Shown: positions 22,401 through 37,400 of the stretch, one piece after another
How the letters are laid out: each line of letters begins with the position of its first letter
Numbering within the stretch: the first letter of the stretch is position 1
Origin: Henricia sp. BOLD:AAB3569
Taxonomy: Eukaryota > Echinodermata > Asteroidea > Spinulosida > Echinasteridae
Direction: 5' to 3'
Length of the DNA: 64,000 nucleotides
Assembly: GCA_037783545.1 (NCBI GenBank)
Contig: JBBELK010000096.1
Span: forward strand, 992,001 to 1,056,000
Notes under the pieces: model-generated
What the model saw: only the letters and a program-made list of their open reading frames with translations
Databases searched by the model: none
What the model was told of the DNA's origin: nothing
Program-made: the position numbers and the translations under genes

Positions 22401-25400
22401 AAGGCTGTCGATCGGAAATTAAAGTTTGAAACTTTTTTCTTGCATCGCAGCGACCGTGTTTTGCTTGATTGTAATTTTTTACAGAAGATATCGTCCACTC
22501 TCATGGATTAAGTGTGAATCAAGTTTGACCGTGAATACATACATACACCTGCACTATATTTTCCTATTGCAATGTCAGCTTCCAAAAAGTGAAAATCTGT
22601 GGGAAATCATCATTTTACTGTGGGAAAAAGTTGACAAAAAGTTCTTTTTCTTTTACCAAGTCGGCCTCCATAGAGTTTGTGCATAGGGCTTTAAAGTGCA
22701 GGTATTGAGGTAGAATCATTCTTTTCAGGGTTTCCCCCAAAGCGTTATAGAGTAGTGGTGCCACTACCCTTTGGCAAATGGCCACTACTCTTCAGCAATC
22801 GGCCTCCAACAATATTCTTAGAGAATATATTGCTTTCTGAGCTCTCGGACATTAAAATTGATACAAAAAGACAATGAAACTGATAAATGTACAATAAACA
22901 AAGTGAAAACTCTCCAGAAATCCACTGTTTGTATCATGGCAGTATCACAGTATTGGATGATGAAAGTGAATATAAACTCCTCAAAAAAAGTTTGGAAAGT
23001 CAAGTTTGACTGACGATTTCTCTCTTGTTTCTAAATAATTTCCTTTGAATTTGGTATCATTGGAAAGCCCCGTTATTCCTCTTTACAGTGATGTGTCATT
23101 TGTTATGATTAATCAATTGGGGAAATGTGCAGTATAGCGGAATACAGGGGTGAATGGAAAGTGAAATGTCACAAAATTCACTGCTATTGTCATGCAGTGC
23201 ATTCCCCTTTTGCTTGGAGGATGGGAATGTGTCAATGCACTTTTTGACAATAGCAATGCATTTTGCGGGAAACATTGCTTTTTTAAAAACAAACATTTTT
23301 TCTGCACAAAAACAATCCTTGAGAATCCATAACACATGTAAAAACTCTTCAAGACCCCAGAATAGCTCTAAAATGCACCAGAAAGCGGATTATCGAATCG
23401 TTACAGCACTGGGCCCCACACATTTTCAAACCACCTGGGGAGAATCCTGAACAAGTTTGCATGAAGTACAAGTACATGTAGGCAAGTCGTTTTACAAGCC
23501 AATTGGCTCATTACGGCCGGTACTCATCCCCGGTTTCCGTGGCATGGAGTGACTAGGAGCAATGCTACAGGTACTCCTCCTGAAATTCAAGAACATCGTA
23601 GGGTGTTAGATGCACCTACTACGTGTATTGACGTTGGAGACGGTTGGAAAGCACACCTTGCTACTGCCCGAGCCGGGGGTGTGGGTTTTCTGGTCTCACC
23701 CAGACTTGACAGCACACTTAAATTTAGAATCACTACACCATCGAATAATTTCAATGACTACTGAACTGCATAATGCACGGATACATCTGATAAACTGCCA
23801 CATGCCAACTGCCTGTACTACTGATATCACCGATACCAACAAATGTATTGACATTATTGGGGGTATTTTGCTTTGAAACCGAGTCGCGACATAACGGCAG
23901 TCATCTGCGACCTCAATGCTGATCTTTCTCCTGACGGCATAACGGTGAAGAATAGCCATCCACACCAACCTACTGCCAAGCACGTGACAACCTCACGTTG
24001 AAGCTGTTTCAGACTTCATTATCAGCAGTGATTTAGTAGCATGCAATGGAGTTATGCGGCAACGCCATTCCAACCTCACGACTTTCTATGGACCCTGGAA
24101 CCGTAAATGTCGGTTAGACTACATTTTTGTGAACAGGAAATGGACACGTCTTATGTGTAAAGTACGAAACATCAGGCCACATTGCATCCGGTCTGATCAT
24201 ACACTTGTGACATGCACACTTAGTCTCTGCTTGTGGAGGCCAACAAAACGAATGAGCTTATACAACGAACATCAAATGAAATTTCACAACACCACGAGGC
24301 AGGCCGTAGTCGAGCAAATCCTACCGAACAAATCGCATGTGTTCGAATGGCAATTGACGCATGCCGTTCCAGGAAGCAGAGCGTTGTGATAACTTTTGTG
24401 GACTTCTCCAAGGCTTTCGACTGCGGGGCCTTGCGGGAGATCTTGGCATTTTATGGAATACCCAAAGCTTTCATCAACGCGATAATGTCTGTGTACACCA
24501 ACACAACTGTACGTGTACGCACATCTTCGGGTTGCACTGACGAGTTTAATACAACATCAGTTGTACTCCAGGGAGATACTTTAGCGCCATATTTGTTTAT
24601 TTAAAGGTGATAAACGGGTTGTCAGATCATTCTGCAATCTCTTGCACCCTGTCGATCTGTAAACATCGATCTCAGTACAGAATGATTTCCGTCCGTAACC
24701 TGCACGCCATCGATGTAGAAAAGTTCTGTGCCGACACTGAGGCCTATCACCTGACATCAAAATGCTCTACTGATCAGATACAGGATTCAGTTGAAGCCTA
24801 CAATCGCATACTATCAGACATTCTCGCCACACATGCTCCAATGAAGACTCGATGTGTTAAACTTAGGTCTCATACTGGCTGGTATAACGAAGAGATTTCT
24901 CAGGCCAAACAGCAGCGACGACCGTTTGAACGAAAGTGGAGGGCATCATCTCTTGAGATTGACCGCCAACTGTATTGTCAACAACGCCAACATGTCATAT
25001 CATTAATTCGCAAAGCTAAAAGAGACCATTATTCAAGTTTGGTTTCTGAATGCTCTGGAGATCAAAAGAAACTGTTTCTAATTGCAAATCAACTTCTTCG
25101 TCGAACCAAGGACTCCTGTCTGCCGAATTATGACACCGCGGGTTCTCTGGCAGATTGCTTCAGCCGTTTTTTTGTCACAAAGATTTCTGCTATACGGGAT
25201 TCTCTTGCTCCTTTTGCACCAGAGAGTCCTATTTTTCAGTCGACATCGACCTTGGAAATGTTTCGCTCCGCTTCTTTTCACGAAGTTCGAAAAACCATCT
25301 TCAAATCATGACGTGGTTGTTGAAAAGATGTGCCGACTTCGTTGTTCCTTCAATAACTGAAATCAACAAAAGTCTAGAATCTGGTGTTGTTCCTTCAGAT

Positions 25401-28400
25401 CTCAAACACGCCTATGTACGACCACTGCTCAAGAAGCCATCCTTCAACCCCAACGATCTACATGTACAGAACTATCGGCTCGTCTCTAATCTGCCATACA
25501 TTTCAAAGGTACTGGAGCGAGTTGCTTTTTCACAGCTTTCAGCATTCCTGCAAACAAATCGTCTATTAGACAGCTTCCAGTCCGGGTACCGCCAAAATCA
25601 CAGCGTCGAGACACTTTTTGTCCACGTTAGCAATCATATTCTCAGACAGATGGATGCTGGTAGGGTTACTTTTCTTGTGTTACTTGACTTGTCATCAGCA
25701 TTCGACACTGTTGACCACACCATCTTGATTCATCGCCTGAAGTTTCTTGGAGTTTGTGGAACTTCACTTAAATGGTTCCAATCCTATGTACATGATCGGT
25801 GTCAATCTGTCACCATCAACGGAGTCCTGTCATCACCCACCCACCTTGACTGCGGTGTTCCTCAGGTAACATCATCAAAAAATACAACCTGCATTATCAC
25901 TGTTACGCAGAAGACACCCAATTGTATTGTTCGTTCGATCCATCACAGGCCAATGCGTCGTCTGCTCTTGCTAACCTTGAAGCGTGTATCGATGAAATTA
26001 AGACGTGGATGAGTTCAAATAGTCTCAAACTGAACGACAAGAAGTCTGAATTCATGATATGCGGTTCGAGACAGCAGCTTTCCAAGTTTGACATCCCCAG
26101 CCTTCCACCAATGCTCGTAACCTCGGCGTCATCTTCGATTCTCATATGTCACATACACACCACATTTCATCTGTATGTAAATCAGTCCGTTTTCACCTTC
26201 GCAACTTGAGCTTCATTCTCTAATAACATTACGCCTGGATTTCTGCAATTCACTCGCATATGGCATACCGCAGAACCTTATTACTAGACAGCAACGTCTG
26301 CAAAATGCCGCTGCTCGACTTGTGTCATTGACCAAACGTACCATGCACATAACACCTGTATTGAAATCACTTCACTGGCTACCTCTCAACGACCGCATTG
26401 TCTTCAAAATGCTCCTCTTTGTCTTCAAAATAATTCATGGATCTTCGCCAGTATATATGACAGATCTCATCCAACAATACAGACCGTCCCGCAGTCTTCG
26501 TTCGTCCGGAAAATGTCACTTGATTGTACCGCGGATATTTCACTCTTGGGGCGATCGTTCGTTTTCTCACGCCGCCGCAACACTTTGGAACAAACTTCCA
26601 ACTGAGCTTCAACAATGCACTTCATTACACTTGTTTAAATCTTCTCTCAAGACGTACTTGTTCACATTCAACCGGGATGTGAATTAAGTAATATTTGTAT
26701 TAAGTAATAAGTATTTGTACAGCGCCATGAGCGCCTTGTTTGGCGGATACCGGCACTTTATAAGTTCCCATTATTATTATTATTATTATTATTATTGTCA
26801 TGGATTACATCATACGTACATCGCTCACCCCCAAGATGGGTACACTATGAGAAGGCGTTTGTCGTCGCGATGGACTGCAGTGAAAATCCCTGCTCTCGCA
26901 TACGCTGATGCCGCCGAGCTGATGTCTGATGATCAGGATGCAGCTCAACGCCAACTACGTCACTTTGAAGCAGCATCAGCTAAAGTGGGTCTCTACTTGA
27001 ATACCAGCAAGACGAAGGTCATGTACATTGGAGACATTCCACACACTGTCATTCGTACAACCGGCGCGCGCCACCCTTTAAGCCTGCCATGACTTTTGCT
27101 ACCTAGGATGCAAAGTGGCGGACAGCAGAAGTGCAATTCAGCAGTGACGACAGCTGGCAGCACGAAAACTCACACCTGTGTGGGACTCAGTAGCCAGCGA
27201 TAGCGCCAAGATGCAGCTGTTTAAGTCAACTGTCGAGTCAGTGCTACTGTATAGTTGCGATGCTCCGACACTCACAGAGACCATGGCGCAGCATCTTGAC
27301 GCTAGTCATCGAGCTCTTATGCGCTACTGCCTTGGAGTGCATTTCCCGGTACGATTAACCTCCTCCGAGTTGTATGCTCGTACACGCGTACCACCCGACA
27401 CAACAACTCTGCTAAGAAGTCGTCTTCGCTTAATCGGTTGTGCATTGCGGAGACCCCAGGTACCTCGATCTCAACACCATCGGCCTTAATCACGATCAGG
27501 GTGTCCGTGCTGCACAGAATCTGGCAGGATGGCCGAGACAAATTTCAAGAATTTAAGCTATTGGTCATAACGTCTCCTGCCAAAACGGGCTCGAGTAGCG
27601 TCAACTATTATATTACTCCTGGATGGGATGCCAGTCCATTGGGTTTCCCCAAACATATTTGCTGGTACCCATTTATGCACATGGGTGAAGAGCGACAACA
27701 TGGAGTGAAGTGTCTTGTCCAAGGACACAACGTGGTGCAATGGCCAGGTTTCGACACAATGGACCTCTCGACACGCTATCCACTAGAAGTATAAGTAGAC
27801 AGCTACTGAGGCGATTTTGTGATTCTGTATGTGAAATAATGTTAAAATTCTGCCCAAACTGTAACACCCATAACATAGGCTACTGTTGCAGTTCCCAAAC
27901 TCTGAAAAGCCGTATCTCAAAAAAATATGCCACCGATTCGAGTCAACTATATTTTATTTCAGAGCTGAAAATGCCAGCTATCAATGGTTTAAAAGTCTTT
28001 TATAAAAAATTATAAAAATTAAAATTAAAAAATAAAACCAATTACGCCTGGTTTTTGGGGTGGTGGGTCACAAATGCACAACAGTTTACAGCTGTCCATG
28101 CCTGCCCATGCACTTACCACTTGTTCTTCTTCCGTATGTAATCCTTTTCAGAGAGATTCACCAGGTAGATCATCGGTTTGGCCGTGAATAGTAGATGCTT
28201 GTTCAGGACTTCAATCTGTGTGCAAAAATGGCCATTTCAAAAAACCTGAAAATCATCTTCATGGTACAAAGCTGTTCATTGCTTTCATGGTATTAAGATA
28301 CATGTAAACTGGTTTCACGAGCCTAACTAGCGCATATGCAGGCCTCAACCTTAAGCTTCAAAGGGGCAAGGCCACTTGGCCTTGAAGGCCCCAAAAAGAA

Positions 28401-31400
28401 GGGGGCACCAAGGCCAATTGAAAGGGCACCAAGGCCAATTTCAAAATTTGTATTTATTAATGACTTAAAGATAGTATACATGATTGGTAAACTGTTACAA
28501 ATAGTTTTATCCCCCTGTGTGATTGAAGATACATGATTAAAACCAACCTGAGCAAAAACCAGCTCCGTACTTTGTCTAACCTTTGAGAATAGTCAAAAAA
28601 GGGTTTGCAGTCACTTCGCCCTGAACCACGGCTTGTGCACGAAGTGGTTTTGGGGCGAAGTGGCATTTTGGGCGATGTAGTGTTTGGACGAAGTCATTTG
28701 GGGCGAAATGGCATTCGGGCGAAATGGCATTCGGGCGAAATGGCACTTGGGCGAAATGGCACTTGGGCGAAATGGTTTTGGGGCGAACTGAAATTTCGTC
28801 TCACGAGACGAAAACTAATTGTTTTACTCATTTCTCAAAGACTATAGCACTTCAGACAAAACCATTTCAGGGGACGTTTTCTACGGTCATACATGTATGT
28901 TTATATTGTCTAAGTTAGGCGTAAATCTGAACATTTCTGATTTTCGAGATTACCAATGATGTACTAGTATACCGCCTTTAATGTCACTTCCCTTCAATTT
29001 GAAGATGGTGTTCAAGATGTTGGTTTTTGTTTTTACTTTACAAGCTTTCTGGTGCATCTGAGGGGTCCTGGGGTCTTGAAGGGCTTGTTACATGTGTTAT
29101 AGTATAGATTCTCAAGAATTGTTTTTGTGCAGATAAAAAAAATATAGAAAAAAAGGATTCTGCTTTAATACCTGCACTTAAGCCCTATGCACAAACTCTA
29201 TGGAGACCGACTTGGTAAAAAAAGTTTTTCCTAAGTAGACTAACTTTTTAGTCTACTTTTTCACACAGTAAAATGTCGATTTCCCACAGATTTTCAGTTT
29301 TTGGAAGCCGAGCTGTGGAAAGAATTGGGAAGTTGACCATGGCTTCATATACCTTGTGTGCAAAACATAATAAGACAGGCTAAACAAATTATAAGTGTTT
29401 CCTCACAAAATCTAAAATTTTTCCCACTTGAAATGTTGGTTTTCCCCCCATCTAATCTGCACATTCCAATGCTAGATGAGTCATTTTAAAGAAAAAAATC
29501 TGATCAACCTCCCAACTCTTACCTAAACTTTATTCACAGACCATGCCGCGCCCATTCATGTGGCCCAGGCCAGGCTTTGTTGGCAGGCTCGAGACGGCCA
29601 CGGCCGGTCCTTGCCGTTAACTGGCGTTTGACAATACCGTTCCACTTTTGAAATACATGTATTCTTATTTCTCAAATACATACACTTAATCCATAAGAGT
29701 GGAAGATACTTTCCATAAAAATAACGATCAAGCAAAACACGGTCGTTGCGATGCACGAAAAGATTTATTTACGATCGACAGCCAAGCTACTAACTGTACT
29801 GATCAACTGCATGCAATAGTATAGTGCATATTGCATGCACACAAAAACATGTCATATGTTTTCCAAGAACGCGTAGCGACCGTGTTGTAAAACGCATGTT
29901 GATTGATGGATAAAAATAATATGATACGTTGGTACTAAATTCTGTTAAAGGAGTGTGACCAGATCACTTTTTTTTACCCATAACTCCCCGGGACTTTTCT
30001 TATGGGTCATGAGATTTTTATATCATAACATCCGTTATATTTTTCTGATTACGAAACTGAAACTCCCGCGCTTCTAGGCCGCATATTTCCGAGGATATCG
30101 TCGACAATCCACCGATTATTTGTAAACTAATTTTCCAGTATCAACGTTTATCACTGAAGGCCGACGATAGTTTTGTTCAATTTTTTACTGGAAATTGCGA
30201 ATGTTTTCGGGTTTTTGGGACATGGGAGGTGTGTATGGGAGTTACTTGATAATATTGGTAAGTTACATCGAAAACTATTTTCCAGAAACTCTGGTCATGC
30301 TCCTTTAAGTTAGCAAAACAGCGATCGGCACGGGTTGGCCTTTTATCAAGCCACTCGCATTGCTTTTCGCAGGCTTTTTGTGCCGCTGCACAGAGAACGT
30401 ATTGGAACAACTTATACAAGGCTAGCTACAGTACCATCATGCAAGCACATGCCGCGATGTGTAGCGATAGCGAAGCGGTCGTGCCGCGGACTACTACCGG
30501 GACCAGGCCGGCTGTGGACCGAATAGAGAGCAGCTTTATGGCCGGCCGTGCGATTCAGAAGAATGATCGAATTATTTGTTTGCGGGAGACATTTCTGCTG
30601 CAAATTTGAAGCGTAGTGTTCAGAGCTGAAGTGTTGCGATCTAAGGGGCACGTCGGCCAATGTGGCCGTAAGGTATATGTTTTTCAAAAGGGCATCACGG
30701 CAATTCACTGGGGCATCGCGGCAATGGCCGCTGTAAAGATCGAAGCCTGATATGGCCGGTAACAATACCCGGTTTTTGTGGCATGGAGTGACTAGGAGCA
30801 TTGCTACTCCCCCGGATGGGATGCCCAGTGTTCTCCACTGGTCCAGATTTTGTCCGGGCGCGCCAACGTCGATCAGCAAAACATGGCAAATCAACAAGAT
30901 TGTGAGTTTTACCAATTTAAACAAAAAAAAAACATCTGGGGACCTGGAGGCTGATAATGGACTGGGCCATTATCAGCCTCCAGGTACTAGTCCCCAGGCG
31001 GTACTAAATATACAGTTTAAGTCTGGCAAAACACACTCTTACATGTATTTCCTTATTAAAAATTACAGCTATTTTTATTGAAACATTGTAAGCCCATTCT
31101 TAAAGCACCTTACCTCTGCTGCATTCCACTCAATTTGCCTGACTGGCCTCTTGTCCTCCATTACATGCTTCTGTACCCTGCTTAGAGTGTCCTGACAAAA
31201 ATAGGTCAAAGGTTAAACACACAAAAACAAAATTAAAATTGTCTTTAAGCCATTTAAACAATGCATTTGTGTGTGTATGCAGCTCTATGTCCAGAGTTAT
31301 GCCATGAAAATGGGATGTCACCGATTACATTGGTACAAAAGAGCTTACATACCGACATGAACGCACTTTCGCCTTGCGGCGAGCGCAAGGTGGCTGCGTG

Positions 31401-34400
31401 GTGTGCAGCCACCTTGCAGCGATGGCACAGTGCACGCACGCTGGTTGTGCGGTGACCGTGCAGCCACCGCAGTATAAACTTGCATCTGGTTACAGTACCA
31501 AACCTTGCAGCCACCGCGAGGTGGACTTGCAGCTCTGTGCAACTCCTTGCAATGGCTGCACGTGTCACTTGCGTTTATTAAAAAACGTGGCCAAACGCAG
31601 AGATTATTGGACATGACCAACAGCCTCCTGCAGCCGCTTGCGCGCTTCTGCGGGCCTGAAAAACGTGCAGACCCCTGCGAAATCCGCCGTTGACCAGCCG
31701 CAGAGAGGTGCATGGCCAGTTGTGACCGGGCCCTTAGACAACTCTCGGTCAGAAGTTGACATACTCCAACTTGATTTTCTTGTAATTGCTCGCCAGATTA
31801 CCTCTCTAGTTTGCCAACCCTCTACTGTAAAATAAACACTGTATCTGGACATGCCTTTGGGTAGTTTCACACCAAGCCTTTTTGCGCATAATTTTGACGT
31901 GCGTCGCTTTGAGAAAAAGCGGTATTGAGGAAATTTGGAGTGAAACGACGGATTGACAACCACAGAATCACCTTGTACAGAAAGTGTTTTGGGGATTGTG
32001 TGATTTTCACTCTCAATTCCCTCCAAACTATTTTTTTCTCAAAGAGACACGGGTGAATCCAGCCTTAGTTAACTTACATGCTCCAGGTTGGGTTTCTTTT
32101 CATTGCCCCTGACAGTTTTCTTCTCCAATTCGCTAACCTTCTGCTGTATAATGGCCTCATCCTTCAGACGGAGTTCCTCAAAGATAATGCCCAGGTCCCT
32201 GACTGGGTCTACATCTCCTTCTACATGAGTTACATCGTCGTCTTCAAAGGTCCCTGAAATCAGCATAGGAAATTTGGGCTTTGTCAGGAGGCCTGTGTTT
32301 TAACCATACAGCGGATTTTTCCTGCAAAGAACTTCCAATTTTTTTTTTAAAATTTGCTCAGGGGTTGAGATTGGAGGAAAACAAACATTCCAGAAGAAAA
32401 AAATTCGGAAGGGGCGTGGCTTTCTTGGGGGAGGGGAGAGACGTAGAGACCACGAAGACTTTAACTTTTGGGATCGTTATAAACAATTTAACCAGGTATC
32501 ACAAAAACCAGTTTTGTTTCAAATATTGACCTTGTACAAATGTGAATAATATTAAAAAGAATCTAGGCAACATCAATCGTTGAAGACGGTGAAGCAAAAG
32601 CGGAGGGTAAAATTGGTTCGTTTCCCACAGCTTGCTGCATCACGCCAGCCGCGCACTGCACACGTGCATGCATCACACACCACATGCAATGCACGACTGT
32701 TGCCAGTTTACAATGCAGGCAAAGATGGCGCTTGCTTAGGGATTAGACTTGTACATGTCTGCTTCGCTACTTGTTGCAGTCTCGGTCTGCTCGTCGAGCT
32801 GCACAGTACATACATGTACATGGTACAGCGGTCTATGTCATGGCACTTGCGTGGCGACTAGACTTGCACAAGTTTGCTTCGCAAAATTACTGAATCAATT
32901 GAGGGCTCTCGTTAAAAAAATATGGCCCACTGGAAGGGCAAAAAAGCAGAAATAAAATGTGGATCGCGGAGCACACAACAAAAAAGCGGAAATCTGCTAA
33001 CAATCGAAGATTTAACAATGAAAAACAGAAAACTCAAATCCGGACGTGTTGGTAAAATTCTGGAAAAATCCGGACAAATCTAACCCCCGTTTGCTATTAT
33101 GGAGTTCTGCTGTAATTTCAATATGTGACCCAACCGTGTGAAATGAGTCGGATGTTGCACAGTCTAGGCTGAGATTTTTGCACCCATAATCAGGGGCGTT
33201 TCGGTATTTGCAGACATCCACTATGGGGGTACGGTGGGTCCTGTCGTTTTTAGATTTATTTCAAGTCTGACTTAGTGTATAATGTACCAAATAGGCAAAA
33301 CAAATTTAAAAATTGTCTGTCTCTGGTTCCGGAATTTATGCGGCGACGCGTTTTTTTTGTTTCCTCTTTCCCCCCCTCCTCCATCGCGCACACAGATTCG
33401 TACACAGTAAGGCCTATAGTGAACTTGCAAAGTCGTCACAACACTGAATGTTCCGAGAGTTTTCACTCCACAAACAATGGACATGGAAATAAGTGGCATA
33501 TTTCAGTATTCAGCTCAACTCAGCTCAGACACGCTAATTCACAAACGCAATTCCTTGTTGTGTCGCGGGAGAACTAGTCACCATTGTTGCAGCTGATTAA
33601 ACAACCTCATACTCACTATCATTCGTTCTCATTCGATATCAGCATTGCCCTGGGTACGAGGTCGAGCTGTCCGGGAAAATACATAGACTTGTTCCCATTC
33701 CCTACATAGCGATCAGTCTAGAAAATGTGAGGCAGTGTGGCAACAGAAGGCACTGTTTTAGCTGCCGCAGAAAAAAAATTGACGTGCATGCTTGAAATCG
33801 ACATGCGCGCGGACCAGAGACCGCACATCAGTCTAGAAAATGTGAGGCAGTGTGGCGACAGAAGGCACTGTTTTAGCTGCCACAGAAAAAACAAAAAAGA
33901 TTGACGCGCGGACCAGAGACAGCACATCTTTTTGTTTGGCCTTATGCAAATGGTACTTCCCATAATTGGTGAAGTACCGGTATACGCGATCTCAGTCTAA
34001 AAACGATGTCTGCACATTTTGTTAACGGTACCCCCTGCCATAACTAGAAATCAGCAGTGCATCCAGGCCATTAAAATGCAAATGAATAATGGACATTACC
34101 CGGGTACTGCCTGGAATTTTCAGGCACCACCCAAAAAGCCTATTCCATTTTTGTGTTTTAATGGGCCTGGGAACAGCTGATGATTTCTGGAACTAGTCAC
34201 AAAAACACCGCCCAGACAGCACAAAATTAGACTCATTTCGTGCAGTCAGGCCAAATTTTTAAATTACATGTGAGACTTTGACAGGCAAATGTTCAACTTT
34301 TAAAATAAAATTATGTTTGGGTCAAAATTAGCGCTAGTCCGAGACTAGTAGTTTTAGCTGGAGGACTATTAGCTGCACTGTGCTGGTAGTCCGAAGGGCT

Positions 34401-37400
34401 AGTGGGCCAATACATGTACATATAGCGCTACATCATAATACTACCTTTCATTCAAAAAATAAGAATGTTCCCTGTTGATATAAACTAGTAATACAGTTTG
34501 ACAGTTCAACATTGTAAAAACAACAATCAGGCAAAAAAACATGGCACTCAAAGTTTAGTTTCTTGATGTTTAAAAAAACAAATTGTGTGTTTTCAGTCAT
34601 CCCTTATCGATACTCTAAACTTGAATGAACATGCAAATATACATGTACATGTATGTAGGCCTACATATAATCACGTGTGGTGCCACGGATTAGTAAAAAT
34701 TGAGGAGGACTAGTGAAACATTTATCCGACTAGTCCTGTGGGCTACCAACAAATTCAAGTTAATTTCGACATTTTAGGTTTTGGTTGAAAGCAGACCAAC
34801 TTCAATTGAAATCTTGTTAATGAGAAAAATTTAAGAACCCAAATTTTGGTCATAGAACTGGTGTCTTAAATGAGCGTGTTCAGAAAAATTTCGTTTTAAC
34901 CTAAGAATCAGATAAAATACCTCCCCAAAATACTATCTATAGAAGAAAAACATAAATATCCAATTTTAATGTAGTTCAAGCAAAAAGGTTGGTGTAATTA
35001 CTGCACTGCTTTATGGAACCAGATAAATTAGTTTACAAAACATTGGTGGTTTTTCAATGATATCCTTAAAAATATACGGATAGAGCACGCAAAATTTCAG
35101 AGTGGTAATGAGAAAAATATCACATATGATATGGTATCAAAATCTCAACATCCATGAGAAAAATGGGTTGGTCACACGCTCTTTTAAGTTGAGTCATGCA
35201 AATGGAGTTGGAGAGTTAAGAAACATGTTTTCTACTAGACACGATTTATCAGTTTACTAAAAGAATGAAAAGTCGACCTACTGGAATGTCGATTTACTGG
35301 AGTTAAGAAACATGTTTCTACTAAATACGATTTATCAGTTTACTATGGGCGTGTTCGTTTCGGATGAATCCGGATCCTGATCTGTGCAGATATGTGATGA
35401 ACTTGTTCACTTCGCGCTGATCCTGATCGAGATTTGGTCTCTGGGATCCTTCTCGAACAGTGGTTCAGGGCTAGATCCAATATGGCGACGTAACCGTCGC
35501 GAAGATTTTTGTGAGTAAATGTGTCGTTTTAATTTTTAGAGGCAACACACGATACAAACAAAATTAGGCTGCTTGTTTATTTACGATGAATGTCATGGAC
35601 GAAATATGGTACAGAAATTTGACAAATTTGGTAAATAAATTGCAATTCACGCGACTTGAGATCCTAGTTGAGAGCAGTTTCGTTTGTTTCTGAGCGGTAA
35701 AAAAAACTTGGGATCTGGAATCGGATCCGTGATGAAACAAACACGCCCTATTGAGCTTGTGCCAATGACGTCATTTTGGGAGTTAAATAATGCCGAGTCA
35801 TTGTGGAAGCAATGTGCGTGCCCATTGTGTGTGTCCATAGCACGCGCAACGCGCTATACTAAGGCTCCCATTGGTGAATTAAACCACGTTACACCCACCA
35901 GAGAGACACAACGCGCGCACATCGCTTTGTCAATGACGAGGCATTATTTGACTCCCAAAATGGCATATTCGCACATGTCGACTTACTGGAAAGATGAAAC
36001 AATGCATCGCACGCACTGATGTGTGACAAGAATGCATTGCCAAGGCCCTGTCCCTCGTTGGCACCCTTGACTAAACCAGCGATATCCGTCACATGAAGAA
36101 AAGCTGGAATTTTGCTGCAAAAAAAAAAAAGTGAGGAACAACTGCAATTTGGATTCATACATGTAGCTCAATAGACCGTATCGAATAGCCACCATTTCGT
36201 GGGGCAGTTTCTTCGTTCCTTGAGGACATGCATGGTTGCACATATTGTGCTTCCATTGTTGAACGGTTAAAGTAATAAAAGGTGCCCCACGAAATGGCGG
36301 CTTTTCGATACGGTCTATTGGTAGGGCATCTGCACGTTAAACAGGAGGTCCGCGGTTTAAATCCCGGTCGAGCCAAGTTGTTTTACACTGCATCTGGAAG
36401 GTTTCCGAAACTCATGGACATTTATCCACATTTGTATTAAATTAATTCACCCCGGCGGTCCCTTGGTCATAATCCCTCAAATAAAATCACTCATTCATAC
36501 AAAAAGATCATTGAATTGTCCAGTTTGGGAACTGTGTGTAAATGTGAAGAATCTTTGATAATTGTTCTGGAGCCGCAAGACTGATTTTGTCTTGGTCCAG
36601 AAACCAACGTTTGTTCTCTGAATTGGAGTAAACTGTATCATTTTCCTACACATTGATGACTTTCAAACTAAACTTTAGGATTCCTGAAATAAGAAACACC
36701 ATTAGTTTTAGGTAAATATTTATGTATCTTTCTTTACATTTATATTCTCCTTAAAGGTGCGTGTTTAGGTTTCTTCAGAAAGTGTATTTTGTTCTAATCT
36801 AACAACTATCCATGGAAAGAAAACAGGAAATTTGCAATCTTCAATTTGATTGTGGAAGCGAAAAGGTTGGTATAATAACTGCACTACATTATGGAACCGA
36901 ATAATTTATTCTACAAAACATCTGTTGTTTTTTAGTAGTATTATTATTTCTTTCTGGTATTCATACCAAGGATTCCTTAAAAGTGCCAATTGCACTGTCA
37001 CTCGCAAGCGTGAGGAAACCTATGAAGAATTAGAGATAGCCAGAAGAATGCTCTGGGATCTTTAAAGTGCGTTACCGTCAACTAACATACTGGACCAACG
37101 GCTTTACATTCCTTCCGAAGGAGTGGGGTTGTGTGCCTTGCTCAAGGGCATAGGTACCACAGCCGGGGTAAGGTTCGAACCCGCAACCAGCAAGTTTTTA
37201 CCTATGATTGTGAGTCAATGACCCAAACCATTCGGCCTGGTACCACTGAAAATATATGGATCCAGAGCACAACATTTCAAAATGGAAATAAAAATCTCAA
37301 TACCCATGAGAAAAATGGGAGCGCTCGATCAAAAACGTGATGTAAACTCGCTCCTTTAATCAATTAAATCTACTGACTCACACCTTTTTTTGCTTGTCTA

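Noticed and set aside
31604..32026. 140-codon minus-strand frame between OLA1 exons 6 and 7
   Set aside because: Runs across intron and a repeat; OLA1 exons splice in phase without it.
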